A DNA stretch of 64,000 bases. Source: CALGFI01 sp963786805 (GTDB lineage Bacteria; Actinomycetota; UBA4738; HRBIN12). Positions 35,180-46,792 of this stretch are shown piece by piece. The notes under the pieces were generated by a model. The model ran no database searches and was not told the origin of the DNA. It saw only the letters and a program-made list of their open reading frames with translations. The DNA lies in contig CAWBAK010000002.1 of assembly GCA_963786805.1 (NCBI GenBank), positions 310,001-374,000 on the forward strand. Reading direction: 5' to 3'. A program made the position numbers and the translations under genes. The stretch's first letter is position 1. Every line of letters starts with the position of its first letter.

Positions 35180-36022
35180 ATGGCGGATCTGGGCCCCGGC
35201 GACAGCCTCGGCGCCTACCGGCTGGAGGCTCCGCTCGGCGAGGGCGGGATGGGGATCGTCTTCCGTGCCGTGCGCGAACCCGACGGCCTCGTCGTGGCGC
35301 TGAAGGTCCTTCGACCCGAGCTCGACCACGACGAGGTCTTCCGTCGCCGCTTCGTGCACGAGGCTCGGGCGGCCGGCGAGGTCCAGCACCGGCACCTGGT
35401 GCCGATCGTCGATGCCGGAGAGGCCGACGGCAGGTCCTACCTCGCGGTCGCGTTCGTCGACGGCCGGACCCTGGAGGCCCGCCTTCGGGGCGAGGGTCCC
35501 CTGCCGATCGACGCCGTCGTGCGCCTCGTCCGGCACGTCGGTTCCGGGTTGGACGCGCTGCACGCGAGCGGCATCGTGCATCGCGACGTGAAGCCGTCGA
35601 ACGTCCTGATCGACGAGCGCGGTTCGGCGATGCTCACGGATTTCGGACTCGCCAAGGGCCGCGCGTACACCGTCCTGACGAAGCCGGGGATGGTGATGGG
35701 CACGCTCGACTACCTCGCCCCCGAGCTCCTCCGAGGAGCACCGGCCTCGGCGGCGAGCGATCAGTACGCGCTCGGGTGCCTCGCCTACGAGTGCGTCGCC
35801 GGGCGCGCACCGTACGCCGACAAGACGATGTTCGAGCTGGCGAGCGCGCACCTGAACCTCGAGCCGCCCGACCCGACGGCAGGTCGCGACGACGCGCCGG
35901 CGTCGGTCTGGTGGGCGATCCAGCAGGCGCTCGCGAAGGAGCCGGAGAAGCGGCCGCCGACCGGGACCGCGTTCGCGAACATGCTCGCGATCGGCGTCGG
36001 CAAGACGTCGCCGTCTCTCTGA
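35180..36022 (+). CDS. Soluble Ser/Thr protein kinase
   Basis: 280 residues, essentially only the catalytic domain. GEGGMGIVFRA glycine loop, VVALKVL (Lys42), HRDVKPSNVLID, DFGLAKGR and GTLDYLAPELL are present. No membrane helix follows, unlike the two other kinases in this window, so it should act in the cytoplasm. A leaderless start is suggested by TATCCT 6 nt upstream of the ATG. Convergent with the cyclase/ATPase gene, whose stop is 3 bp away. Targets unknown. Confidence 0.9.
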   Translation: MADLGPGDSLGAYRLEAPLGEGGMGIVFRAVREPDGLVVALKVLRPELDHDEVFRRRFVHEARAAGEVQHRHLVPIVDAGEADGRSYLAVAFVDGRTLEARLRGEGPLPIDAVVRLVRHVGSGLDALHASGIVHRDVKPSNVLIDERGSAMLTDFGLAKGRAYTVLTKPGMVMGTLDYLAPELLRGAPASAASDQYALGCLAYECVAGRAPYADKTMFELASAHLNLEPPDPTAGRDDAPASVWWAIQQALAKEPEKRPPTGTAFANMLAIGVGKTSPSL

Positions 36023-36025
36023 GGC

Positions 36026-38073
36026 TCAGGCGCTCCCCGCGGCGCGCGACGCCAGCTCAGCCAGACGAGCGTCGAAGCGCGCGATCGCCTCCTCGTCTCC
36101 GACCCGCTCCGCGAGCCGGCGCGCCCTGGTCCACAGGCTCTCGGCCCGCTCGAAGGCCTCCAGGCCGAACCGCCCGTTCGGCGGCGCGCTCCAGGTACCC
36201 GACCGCGATCTCCGGCTCGGCGCTGCGATAGAAGTAGAACGCGAGGCGTTCGAGCGACTCCTCGAGCTGGTCCGCGTATCGCTCCTCCATCGCATGGCCG
36301 ACACGGCCGTACAGCTCTCGCATCGACGTCGGCGTGAGCGTCGAGAGCGCGGCCTCCTGAAGCAGGCCGTGCCGGAACGTGCACTCGAGCTCGGGGAAGC
36401 GACGGAGCTCGCGCACGATCTCGGCGCGAAGCAGGGCGGCGACGTCGCCGCCCGGATCGGCGCTCTCGGCGACCGACGGCCGCGACCGAGACCGGGAACT
36501 CGCGGCCCACGACCGCGGCGACCTGCGCGAGCCGGCGCGCACCCGGCTCGAGGCGGTCGATCCTCGCCACGAGGAGGGCCTCGAGCGCGGGCGGCAGCTC
36601 CGCCGCCGTCCCCGGCGTGATCGTCCACGTCCGCCGCCGGTCGCCGCCGGATTGCATCAGCGCGCGGACGAGCTCCTCGACGTACAGCGGGTTCCCCTCG
36701 GCCTTCGCGACGAGCTCGTCCCGGACGGGCTCGCCGAACAGTCCGGGCGGCACGATCGCATCGATCAGCTCGCGCGCGGCGTCGGGGGTGAGCGGAGCCA
36801 GCGTCAGCTCCTCGGTCCGGTGCGCGAACTCGCCTTGCGCCTTCGAGCGGAACACCCATCCCTCCGAAGCGGGATCGGGGCGAAGGGCCACGGCGAGCAT
36901 CACGGCCGACCGGTCGGTGAGGTCCAGGAGGCGCTCGGCCAGCTCGCGGGTCGTCCGGTTCGCCCAGTGCAGGTCGTCCAATGCCAGGACGAGCGGGCGC
37001 TTGGCCGCCACCGCCTCGACCCAGGTCAGGTAGGCATCGTGCTCTCGCGCCGCCAGCTCGTCGGCCGAGAGCGAGAGCAGCTCGCGTTCCTGGTCCGGAT
37101 CCAGCCGGATCGAGAGCAGCAGGCCGAGGTACGGCAGGATCCGTTCCTGCGCCGGACCGAGGAGCGCGCCGACCCGTGCCCGAAGCTTCATCCGCACGGC
37201 GAGCTCGGCATCGCCCTCGTCGGCACCGATCCACGTGCGCAGCACGTCGACGAAGGGCCCGAACGGCGCCTCGGCCCCGTACGACGCGCACCGGCCCTCG
37301 AGCCAGGTGGCGGCCTCGCCCGTCCGGGTGCGCAGCTCCTCCAGCATCCGCGTCTTGCCGAGCCCGGCCTCGCCGACGACCAACAGGACGTGTCCGCGTC
37401 CCGCCTGGAGATCCTTCGCGGAGCTCTCGAGGCGCCCGAGCTCGCGTCCGCGGCCGACGAGCGGCGTGACGGCCCGCGGTTCGGCGGAAGGCCGCGCTCC
37501 CACCAGGCGCGACGCGGAAACCGCTCCCTTCCTTCCCTTGACGGACAGGTCCCCGAGCGGCTCCAGGACGAAGATCGACGCGAGCCGGGATGCGGACCCG
37601 GGTCCGACCGCGATCGTTCCGGGCTCGGCCGCGGACTGCAGCCGGGCCGCGACGTTCGTCGTGTCTCCCAGGGCCACGGTCTGCGCGTCCTCGCCGCCGA
37701 CGACGCCGACCGCCGCCGGGCCGCTGTTCAGCCCGACCCGCACGCTGAAACCCGTGATGCCCCACGCCGACTCGACCTCGGCGGCGTATCCGCCCGCGAC
37801 CCCGACGATCCGGAGCGCGGCTCGGGCCGCACGCTCCGGGTCGTCCTCGTGCGCGATGGGAACGCCGAAGTACGCGCAGATCCCGTCGCCCATGTACGCC
37901 TGGACGATGCCGCCGTACTCCTCGACCGCGCGGCTCATCCGGGTCACGAACTCGCCCACGAGCGCCTTCACCTCGTCCGGACCGAGGCGCTCGCCGAGCC
38001 CGGTCGAGCCGACGATGTCGGCGAACAGGGCCGTGATGGGCCGCATCTCGTCGCGTCGGGTCGCGTCGGCCAA
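36026..38073 (-). pseudogene. Class III adenylate/guanylate cyclase with ATPase domain, two frameshifts
   Basis: N-terminal class III nucleotide cyclase domain (about 10-190: ITALFADIVGSTGLGERLG with a metal Asp, then GIVQAYMGDGICAYFG with the second). It is followed by an AAA/STAND-type ATPase module (LVGRGRELGRL, P-loop VVGEAGLGKTRM near 235, LVLALDDLHWAN as Walker B) and a short helical C-terminus. Frames change near 36468-36490 (VAESADPGGD...) and near 36172-36185 (GRFGLEAFERAE...). Joined length is about 680 residues, shorter than the >1000 of many relatives. The TTG start at 38073 is supported by AGGAGG 6 nt upstream; an ATG lies 27 nt further in. Its cyclic nucleotide could address the CAP_ED transporter at 5661. 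Confidence 0.82.
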
Positions 38074-38229
38074 CCGGAACCTCCTCGTGCCCGAGCCTAG
38101 CGGACCCGCCGACGGGCGTGACCGAGGTCACATCGGGATGGTGCGCGCGGACACCGAGCCCGTCGCGCGGCCCCCGTAGCGTCCTGCCCACGCCGTTACA
38201 GGAAGACTCGGGAGGAAGGGAGGACGGCG

Positions 38230-38685
38230 ATGAGCACACAGATCGGGACACTCCAGCCGAACGCACGGGTCGCCCAGCCGATGTGGCCGGTCGCGCTCCT
38301 CGTGCTGCTCGTCGTGGCGATCGTCGCCGTGATCGTGACCTCGCCCGACACCACCCCCAGCGACGAGACCACGTCGGCCGTCGCGGGCGCGCCCATCAGC
38401 ACCGGGGTCCCGGCGACCCACGGGAAGCAGGTCGGGAGCGCGGTTGCGCTCCCCGAGGCGTTCGCGGGCACCGTCGTGAACACGCCGACCGAGCTGACCG
38501 GCGGGATCGCCTTCTCGACCGCTGGAGCGGCGACGGCCGCGCCGACCGAGCTGAGCGGCCGGTTCCTGGCCGAGCGCGCCAAGCAGCTCGGGGCCGAGAT
38601 CGGGACTCCGACCGCCACAAGCGGGACCACGAACGGGACGGGAAGCGGCGGCGAGCTCTGCGACATCTGCTGGAAGTACCGCTGA
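38230..38685 (+). CDS. Small membrane-anchored protein ending in a CxxC motif
   Basis: 151 residues, family not recognised. A short cytoplasmic N-terminus precedes one membrane helix (about 19-37, VALLVLLVVAIVAVIV). The rest is low-complexity, rich in Thr/Ala/Gly/Ser, and ends GGELCDICWKYR, with the only two cysteines at the very C-terminus. GGGAGG lies 6 nt upstream of the ATG. A strong terminator follows, so it is monocistronic. The exposed C-terminal CxxC could bind metal or form a disulfide, but nothing shows this. Confidence 0.65.
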   Translation: MSTQIGTLQPNARVAQPMWPVALLVLLVVAIVAVIVTSPDTTPSDETTSAVAGAPISTGVPATHGKQVGSAVALPEAFAGTVVNTPTELTGGIAFSTAGAATAAPTELSGRFLAERAKQLGAEIGTPTATSGTTNGTGSGGELCDICWKYR

Positions 38686-38716
38686 GAACCTGAGGAGCCT
38701 CTCAGCCGGGAAGGAG

Positions 38717-38743
38717 GAGCCGGCCGGGTCACCCGGCCGGCTC
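38717..38743. terminator. Strong hairpin between convergent genes
   Basis: GAGCCGGCCGGG-TCA-CCCGGCCGGCTC: perfect 12-bp stem and 3-nt loop, 32 bp after one stop and 26 bp beyond the secA stop. It can serve both directions. Confidence 0.8.
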
Positions 38744-38768
38744 TTCGCGATGCCGTGACTTCTCGTGC

Positions 38769-41453
<2,685 letters not shown>

Positions 41454-41484
41454 CTTCGCGCGGGTGGGGGTGTTCCGACCTCTT

Positions 41485-41490
41485 ATCGTA
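41485..41490 (-). promoter_or_regulatory. -10-like hexamer of secA
   Basis: TACGAT on the minus strand, about 31 nt before the GTG; the secA mRNA should carry a short leader. Confidence 0.45.
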
Positions 41491-41531
41491 CCGGAGCCCT
41501 CGTGGAGGACCGGAGAACGCGCTCGGGCGGG

Positions 41532-42794
41532 TCAGCCGGATCCGACGCGGACCGGCGTCGGCTCGCGAAGCCGCGCGACCCCGAGCACGACGACCAGCAC
41601 GAGCGTCGCCACGCCGAACCCGAGGATGCGGAACCCGGCACCCTCGAACACGAGACCCCCGAGGAGCCCGGCGACGGCCGAGCTGAGGCTCACGAGGAGG
41701 TCGTTGAAGCCCAGTGCGGCACCGCGTTCGGACGGATCCGTGAGATCGCTGATCACCGCGGTCGCTCCGAGGAAGGTCGCCGACCACCCGAGACCGATCG
41801 CGAACAGGCCCACCGCGACGAAGCCCGGGGTGTCGGTGGCGGCGAGCAGCGCGCCGGCGATGCTCGCCGCGCCGCCGGCGATGAGGCCGGGGCGGCGCCC
41901 GAAGCGGTCGAGCGCGGCCCCGATCAGCGGCGAGAACGCCCACATCCCGGCGATGTGCAGGCTGATGACGGTCGAGACCACGGTCGAGCTCGTCTCGTGT
42001 CGATGCAGCGCGATCGGGGTGACACCCATGACGGCGACCATGGCCATCTGACCGACGGCGGCGGCGAGCACGGCCGTACGGATCTGGGGAACGAGCAGCA
42101 GATCGCGCGGCCGCCGGCCGGGCGTGGAGGGAGCGGCCGGGTCCGACGCGATCGCCAGATCCCGGGGATCGGGCCGAAGGGAAAGGGAACAGGCGAACGC
42201 CGCGATCGCCGCGGCCGGCACGATGGCCCACGGCAGGACGCTGGGATCGAGCGCCTCGCCGTCGGCCCAGCCGCGGAGGAAGGCGACGAGGAACGGGCTG
42301 CCCACCGCCCCGATCGTGCCGGCGGCAAGGACGGTGCCCACGGCGCGCCCGCGGCGCGACGGCTCGTACATGTCGGCGACGGCCGCGCGCGCGAGGTTGG
42401 CGCCACCGAACGCGACCCCGAACAGGACGGCGCCGGCGAGGAGCAAGGGGAATGACTCGGCCGCGATCGCCAGCCCGCAGACGACTCCGGCCGACGCGAG
42501 GAGCAGGTACGAGACGGCCAAACCGGGCTTGCGTCCGAACCGGTCCATCGCCCGGCCGAACGCGAACGCGCCGGCCGCCGCGGCCACGAAGTAGGACGCG
42601 TTCACCACGCCCACCGAGCCGTCGTGCCCGGTCATCTCGGCGGCCGCAACGCTGCCGACGATCAGCAGCACCGGGAAGGTCATCGCCGAAAGCCCTTGCG
42701 AGAACGCGAGGAGGATGGTGTTCCGGCGAACCAGACGATGCCGGTCGCCGGCCGCAAGCGCCGCCGTCGGCCGTTCGTCGGTCGGAACCGCCAC
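41532..42794 (-). CDS. MFS transporter
   Basis: 420 residues, Major Facilitator Superfamily with about 12 helices. The loop GRAMDRFGRKPG after helix 2 is the signature A motif, repeated in the second half as GAALDRFGRRPG, so both six-helix halves are visible. Substrate unknown; the family includes drug and metabolite exporters. GTG 42794 starts 2 nt after the response-regulator stop, which suggests the two are co-transcribed and that the regulator may govern it. Confidence 0.88.
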   Translation of the reverse strand: MAVPTDERPTAALAAGDRHRLVRRNTILLAFSQGLSAMTFPVLLIVGSVAAAEMTGHDGSVGVVNASYFVAAAAGAFAFGRAMDRFGRKPGLAVSYLLLASAGVVCGLAIAAESFPLLLAGAVLFGVAFGGANLARAAVADMYEPSRRGRAVGTVLAAGTIGAVGSPFLVAFLRGWADGEALDPSVLPWAIVPAAAIAAFACSLSLRPDPRDLAIASDPAAPSTPGRRPRDLLLVPQIRTAVLAAAVGQMAMVAVMGVTPIALHRHETSSTVVSTVISLHIAGMWAFSPLIGAALDRFGRRPGLIAGGAASIAGALLAATDTPGFVAVGLFAIGLGWSATFLGATAVISDLTDPSERGAALGFNDLLVSLSSAVAGLLGGLVFEGAGFRILGFGVATLVLVVVLGVARLREPTPVRVGSG

Positions 42795-42796
42795 CG

Positions 42797-43480
42797 TCAG
42801 CTGATCTCGATCATCTTCTCGCGCACGGCGTACACGACCGCTTCCATCCGCGAGTGGAGGTGAAGCTTCTCCAGGATGTTCCGGATGTGGTTCTTGACCG
42901 TGTTCTCGGAGATGAACAGCTTCTTGGCGATGTCGCGGTTGTTCAGTCCCTGCGCGACGAGCCGCAGGACCTCCATCTCGCGCTCGGTGAGCCGGGGCGC
43001 GGGCATCTGCGGCTTGTCTTCGGACGCCTTGCTCATCGCCGCGAACTCCGTGAGGAGCTTGCTCGCCATGGACGGGCTGATCCGCGACTGGCCGGCCCAG
43101 ACCGAGCGGATCGCGTCGGCGACCTCCTCGATGGGGATCTCCTTCAGCAGGTACCCCGAGGCCCCGGCCTTGATGGCTTCGTAGAGGTCGGCCTCCTCGT
43201 CGGAGATCGTCAGCATGAGGATCTTCACGTGCGGGAGCGTTTCCTTGATGTCGCTCGCCGCCTCGATGCCGGATCGCTTCGGCATGCGGACGTCCATCAG
43301 GATGACGTCGGGCATCAGCTCCTGAGCCTTGGTGACGACCTCGACGCCGTCGGAAGCTTCTCCGACGAGCTCGAGGTCCTCTTCCTGATCGAGGACCATC
43401 TGGAGCCCTCGGCGGAACAGCGCGTGGTCGTCGCACACCAGCACCCGTAGCCGTTCGGACTGTTCGGCCTTCTCGCTCAC
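42797..43480 (-). CDS. NarL/LuxR-type response regulator
   Basis: 227 residues. Receiver domain with acidic pocket VCDDH and phospho-acceptor VILMDVRMP (Asp63), conserved Lys in GYLLKE, then a LuxR-type helix-turn-helix LTEREMEVLRLVAQGLNNRDIAKKLFISENTVKNHIRNILEKL. Controls transcription after phosphorylation by a histidine kinase, but no kinase gene lies in the window, so the partner is elsewhere. GTG 43480 is chosen for the GGGAGG just upstream; a longer frame to 43498 is possible. Likely operon with the MFS gene. Confidence 0.93.
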   Translation of the reverse strand: MSEKAEQSERLRVLVCDDHALFRRGLQMVLDQEEDLELVGEASDGVEVVTKAQELMPDVILMDVRMPKRSGIEAASDIKETLPHVKILMLTISDEEADLYEAIKAGASGYLLKEIPIEEVADAIRSVWAGQSRISPSMASKLLTEFAAMSKASEDKPQMPAPRLTEREMEVLRLVAQGLNNRDIAKKLFISENTVKNHIRNILEKLHLHSRMEAVVYAVREKMIEIS

Positions 43481-43511
43481 CGGACCTCCCGTCCCCACCG
43501 GCCGCCGGTCG

Positions 43512-43871
43512 CTACGCGCCGTGCGTCTCCGGAGCGCCTCGTGCGGATTTTACGCGACCGCCGGGAAGCCGCCGGGACCGCAGCTTCTCGTGATGATCCC
43601 GGATCTGCCGCTCGAGCTTCTCGGCGACCAGATCGAGGGCCGCGTCCACCTCTCGAGCGTTGGCATGGGCACGGAACGTCCTGCGCGGCGTGTCCGCCAC
43701 CGCCTCGACGCGGTGGGCCCCTCCCTGCCGCGGGTTCTTCTCCGAGATGATCTCGATCTCGAGGCGCGTGAGCCTGGGTTCCATCCGCCCGAGCCGCGCG
43801 AGCTTGTGCTCGGCGACCTGGCGCAGCTGCTCGGTGATTCGGGCGCCGCGAGCCTTCAGCAACAGGTCCAC
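43512..43871 (-). CDS. hpf: Ribosome hibernation-promoting factor (short HPF/RaiA)
   Basis: 119 residues. RaiA/HPF fold: VDLLLKARGARITEQLRQVAEHKLARLGRMEPRLTRLEIEIISEKNPRQGGAHRVEAVADTPRRTFRAHANAREVDAALDLVAEKLERQI. It binds the small subunit and idles ribosomes. It lacks the C-terminal dimerisation domain of long HPF. GTG 43871 follows GGAAGGGGGG. The region upstream to 44071 has no gene and could be a structured leader. The neighbour order hpf-comF is shared with mycobacteria. Confidence 0.88.
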   Translation of the reverse strand: MDLLLKARGARITEQLRQVAEHKLARLGRMEPRLTRLEIEIISEKNPRQGGAHRVEAVADTPRRTFRAHANAREVDAALDLVAEKLERQIRDHHEKLRSRRLPGGRVKSARGAPETHGA

Positions 43872-44055
43872 CGGTCCCCCCTTCCTCGCGGATCGACGAA
43901 CGGCCGCGGTGGTACGGGCCTGCGCTCGGCTGACCTGGTCTTTGTCCCCACACTCGCCTGCGGGGGTGATCGCCGGCCGAGGCCGCCTTCGCACCCTCTC
44001 CCGGTGAGGTCACCCTCTCCGAGGCAGGTCTTACATCTAAACCGCGCCATGCTCA
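43872..44055 (-). promoter_or_regulatory. Long leader upstream of hpf
   Basis: About 185 nt with no ORF. It contains two near-identical GAGAGGGTG blocks about 20 nt apart, GC-rich segments able to pair, and a -10-like TTAGAT/TAAGAC region near 44025-44040. This may be a structured 5' leader; raiA-associated RNAs are known in actinobacteria, but I could not match a consensus by eye. Confidence 0.3.
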
Positions 44056-44070
44056 CCGACCAATGGTCGG
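44056..44070 (-). terminator. Small hairpin after comF
   Basis: CCGACC-AAT-GGTCGG immediately after the comF TAA (44072-44074). Six-bp stem; weak terminator candidate. Confidence 0.4.
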
Positions 44071-44071
44071 C

Positions 44072-44839
44072 TTACGTGGGTCGCTTCGCCCGCGGCTGGC
44101 TTCGACTTCCGGAGAGCGATTCTCCGGGCAACCACAGACCCGAACGCAGGCCCGGGGTCGAGTATAGGTCGCTTGCCGCCCCGGAAACGGCCCGTGCGGC
44201 CGTCAGCACGGAGACCTCCGATGCGCCCGCCGCCACGAGCGCGCTCGCGCACGCCGCGGCGGTGGCGCCCGTGGTCAGGACGTCGTCGACGAGCAGGACG
44301 CGAGCGGGCGCCGTTCTCGTCCCGGCGAAGGCGTCGAGCATCGCCCGCCGGCGTTCGTCTCCTCCCCGCCGGGCCTGCGGACCGGCGTCGGCGACGCGGC
44401 GGAGCAGCGGGATCAGGGGCAGGTCCAGCCGGGGCGCGACGGCTCGCGCCAGCGCGAGCGCCTGGTCGAACCCCCGAGCCGCCTTCCTCCGGCGCGACAG
44501 CGGCACCCACGCGATCGCATCGGCGGACAGTTCGCACGATCCCGCCATCGCCGCACCGAGCGCCTCGGCCACGGGCCTCCAGCCCGCGAACTTGAGGCGG
44601 TGGACGGCGCGCCGCACGGGACCCTCGAACAGGAAGGGTGAACGCGCGGCGACGAGCGGCTCGGGCGGGCAGTGCCGGCAGGTTGCCACCGCTCGCGGGC
44701 CGGGCGCGCCGCACCGAGCACACCACGGCGGATGCAGGACGACGATCTCGGCGCGGCAACGGTCGCAGAAGGGCCAGGGGCCCTCGCCGCACCCGGCGCA
44801 TCGCTTGGGGAAGAGCGCGTCGAGCAGACCACCGAACAC
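44072..44839 (-). CDS. ComF-family phosphoribosyltransferase-like protein
   Basis: 255 residues. N-terminal zinc-ribbon pairs CAGCGEGPWPFCDRC and CARCGAPGPRAVATCRHC precede a type I phosphoribosyltransferase fold with the PRPP loop VLLVDDVLTTGATAAAC. The family (ComF/GntX) is linked to DNA uptake or carbohydrate metabolism, but its reaction is unknown. GTG 44839 lies 6 nt after TAGCGT, so the mRNA is probably leaderless. Rv3242c-like neighbour relation to hpf and secA. Confidence 0.9.
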   Translation of the reverse strand: MFGGLLDALFPKRCAGCGEGPWPFCDRCRAEIVVLHPPWCARCGAPGPRAVATCRHCPPEPLVAARSPFLFEGPVRRAVHRLKFAGWRPVAEALGAAMAGSCELSADAIAWVPLSRRRKAARGFDQALALARAVAPRLDLPLIPLLRRVADAGPQARRGGDERRRAMLDAFAGTRTAPARVLLVDDVLTTGATAAACASALVAAGASEVSVLTAARAVSGAASDLYSTPGLRSGLWLPGESLSGSRSQPRAKRPT

Positions 44840-44845
44840 GCGCGC

Positions 44846-44851
44846 ACGCTA
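44846..44851 (-). promoter_or_regulatory. -10-like hexamer of comF
   Basis: TAGCGT on the minus strand, 6 nt before GTG 44839. Confidence 0.5.
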
Positions 44852-44870
44852 GCGCACGCCACCGACCCGG

Positions 44871-45533
44871 CTACGGCAGCTCGACCTCGACGGTGCCCTC
44901 GGCGCCCTTCGCGGCGCCGCGCATCTCGATGCGCAGGGCCGTGACCGTCCGCAGCAAGGGGTACGCGGTGATCCTGGCCCGGCCGCTCGTCTCGTCGACC
45001 TCGGCCTCGAGCACCTCGAGCCGCGCTCCGTCGGCCGCGAGCTTGACGCTCAGCGGTCCCGGCGGGTCCACGCGCAGATGCAGCTTGATCGAATCGCCCG
45101 CGCAATCGACCTGCTCGACCAGGACCTTCGTCCCATCGCCAAGCTCGGCGTGCCGATCCGGCCGGACCTGTCCTCGCCGGACGGTGGAACGCGGCCAGGG
45201 AACCGAGAAGCGACGGCCGCCGTCGTGGGTGCCGAGCGTCCCGTCGATCTCGAGGTCGCACGTCATCGTGTACCAGCCGGGCTCGAGCTCGGAGACCGGC
45301 ATCTCGAAGGGCACGAACACGTCGCGGTGCGGCGCGACGTCGAGCGTCGCGGACGCCATCGGCATCGGCCTGGTCACGCCGAGCCCGATCCCGACCACGT
45401 TCGCCTCACGGAAGACGACCTGGTGAGGGTCGGCGTCCTCGCCGCGAAGGATGAACGCCCCCTTCACGGTCGCAGGGAAGCGCTCGAAGCGCGCCCGGAC
45501 CGAGACGGGATCGGTCAGGTCCCCTGCTCCCAC
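44871..45533 (-). CDS. Conserved-looking beta-rich protein, unknown function
   Basis: 220 residues, not recognised. No signal or membrane segment. Two beta-rich halves: residues about 10-120 (ARFERFPATVKGAFILRGEDADPHQVVFREANVVGIGLG...) and about 130-220 (TKVLVEQVDCAGDSIKLHLRVDPPG...), the latter like an Ig-type fold. GTG 45533 lies inside the end of ahcY (19-bp overlap), so it is probably translated from the same message as ahcY and its upstream genes. Last gene of that long operon. Other in-frame starts are possible. Context, not sequence, is the only clue to function. Confidence 0.65.
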   Translation of the reverse strand: MGAGDLTDPVSVRARFERFPATVKGAFILRGEDADPHQVVFREANVVGIGLGVTRPMPMASATLDVAPHRDVFVPFEMPVSELEPGWYTMTCDLEIDGTLGTHDGGRRFSVPWPRSTVRRGQVRPDRHAELGDGTKVLVEQVDCAGDSIKLHLRVDPPGPLSVKLAADGARLEVLEAEVDETSGRARITAYPLLRTVTALRIEMRGAAKGAEGTVEVELP

Positions 45534-46771
45534 GACCGCAGATACTCCTCCTGCTCCTTGGTGAGCGCGTCGATCTCGACCCCCATCGACTGCAGCTTGA
45601 GACGCGCGACCTCGGCGTCGATCTCGCTCGGGACGGGATAGACCCCGGGCTCGAGGCCCCGGTTCTTCACGATCCACTCGACCGAGAGCGCCTGGTTCGC
45701 GAACGACATGTCCATGACGGCCGCCGGATGCCCCTCGGCGGCGGCGAGGTTCACCAACCTGCCCTCGGCGAGCAGGTGCAGCTTGCGCCCGTCCGGCAGG
45801 GTGTACTCGTCGACGAAGTCGCGGATCCTGCGGACCTTGCCACCCGCGAGGTCCGCGAGCGCTTCCTTGTCGATCTCGACGTCGAAGTGGCCCGAGTTCG
45901 CCATCACCGCGCCGTCCTTCATGACCGTCATGTGCTCCCGACCGATCACCGACGTGTCGCCGGTCACGGTCACGAAGACGTCGCCGACGCGGGCGGCGTC
46001 CCGGAGCGGCATCACCTGGTAGCCCTCCATCGCGGCCTCGAGCGCGGGGAGCGGATCGACCTCCGTCACGATCACGCGCGCCCCCAGCCCGCGAGCGCGC
46101 GAGGCAACCCCGCGTCCGCACATCCCGTAGCCGCATACGACGATGGTCCGACCCGCGAGGAGCAGGTTCGTCGCACGCATGATCGCGTCCATCGTCGACT
46201 GGCCCGTGCCGAACCGGTTGTCGAACAGGTGCTTCGTGTTCGCGTCGTTCACCGACACGATGGGATAGCGGAGCGCTCCGTCCTCGGCCATCGCCCGCAT
46301 CCTGATCACGCCGGTCGTGGTCTCCTCGGTGCCGCCGACGATGTCGCCGATCTGATCCGGCCGCTCCTTGTGGAGCAGGCTGACCAGATCCGCCCCGTCG
46401 TCCATCGTGACCTGCGGCCGGTGGTCGAGCACGGCGTTGATGTGCCGGTAGTACGTCTCGTTGTCCTCGCCCTTGATCGCGTAGACGTCGATCTCGCTCG
46501 TCTCGCAGAGCGCGGCCGCGACGTCATCCTGCGTCGAGAGCGGGTTCGAGGCGCAGAGCACCACGTCCGCCCCTCCCGCCTTCAGGGTCTCCATCAGGTT
46601 GGCGGTCTCGCTCGTCACGTGCAGGCACGCAGCGATGCGCACGTCCTGCAACGGACGTTCCTTCTCGAATCGTTCGCGGATCAGGGCGAGCACCCGCATC
46701 TCGGCGGCCGCCCAACCGATCCGGCCTCGCCCCTTCTCGGCGAGGCCGAGGTCCTTCACGTCGCAGTCCAT
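45515..46771 (-). CDS. ahcY: Adenosylhomocysteinase
   Basis: 418 residues; NAD-dependent hydrolysis of S-adenosylhomocysteine to adenosine and homocysteine, clearing the by-product of SAM methylation. VNDANTKHLFDNRFGTGQSTMDAIMRATN holds the catalytic Lys/Asp region, VVCGYGMCGRGVASRARGLGA the NAD-binding GxGxxG, and NSGHFDVEID the conserved turn. It is the short bacterial/archaeal form without the 40-residue insertion. ATG 46771 has AAGGAG 5 nt upstream. The upstream purine nucleoside phosphorylase gene can use the adenosine-derived nucleosides, so the two form a salvage pair. Confidence 0.95.
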   Translation of the reverse strand: MDCDVKDLGLAEKGRGRIGWAAAEMRVLALIRERFEKERPLQDVRIAACLHVTSETANLMETLKAGGADVVLCASNPLSTQDDVAAALCETSEIDVYAIKGEDNETYYRHINAVLDHRPQVTMDDGADLVSLLHKERPDQIGDIVGGTEETTTGVIRMRAMAEDGALRYPIVSVNDANTKHLFDNRFGTGQSTMDAIMRATNLLLAGRTIVVCGYGMCGRGVASRARGLGARVIVTEVDPLPALEAAMEGYQVMPLRDAARVGDVFVTVTGDTSVIGREHMTVMKDGAVMANSGHFDVEIDKEALADLAGGKVRRIRDFVDEYTLPDGRKLHLLAEGRLVNLAAAEGHPAAVMDMSFANQALSVEWIVKNRGLEPGVYPVPSEIDAEVARLKLQSMGVEIDALTKEQEEYLRSWEQGT

Positions 46772-46792
46772 CAAGACTCCTTCCGTTCCCCG

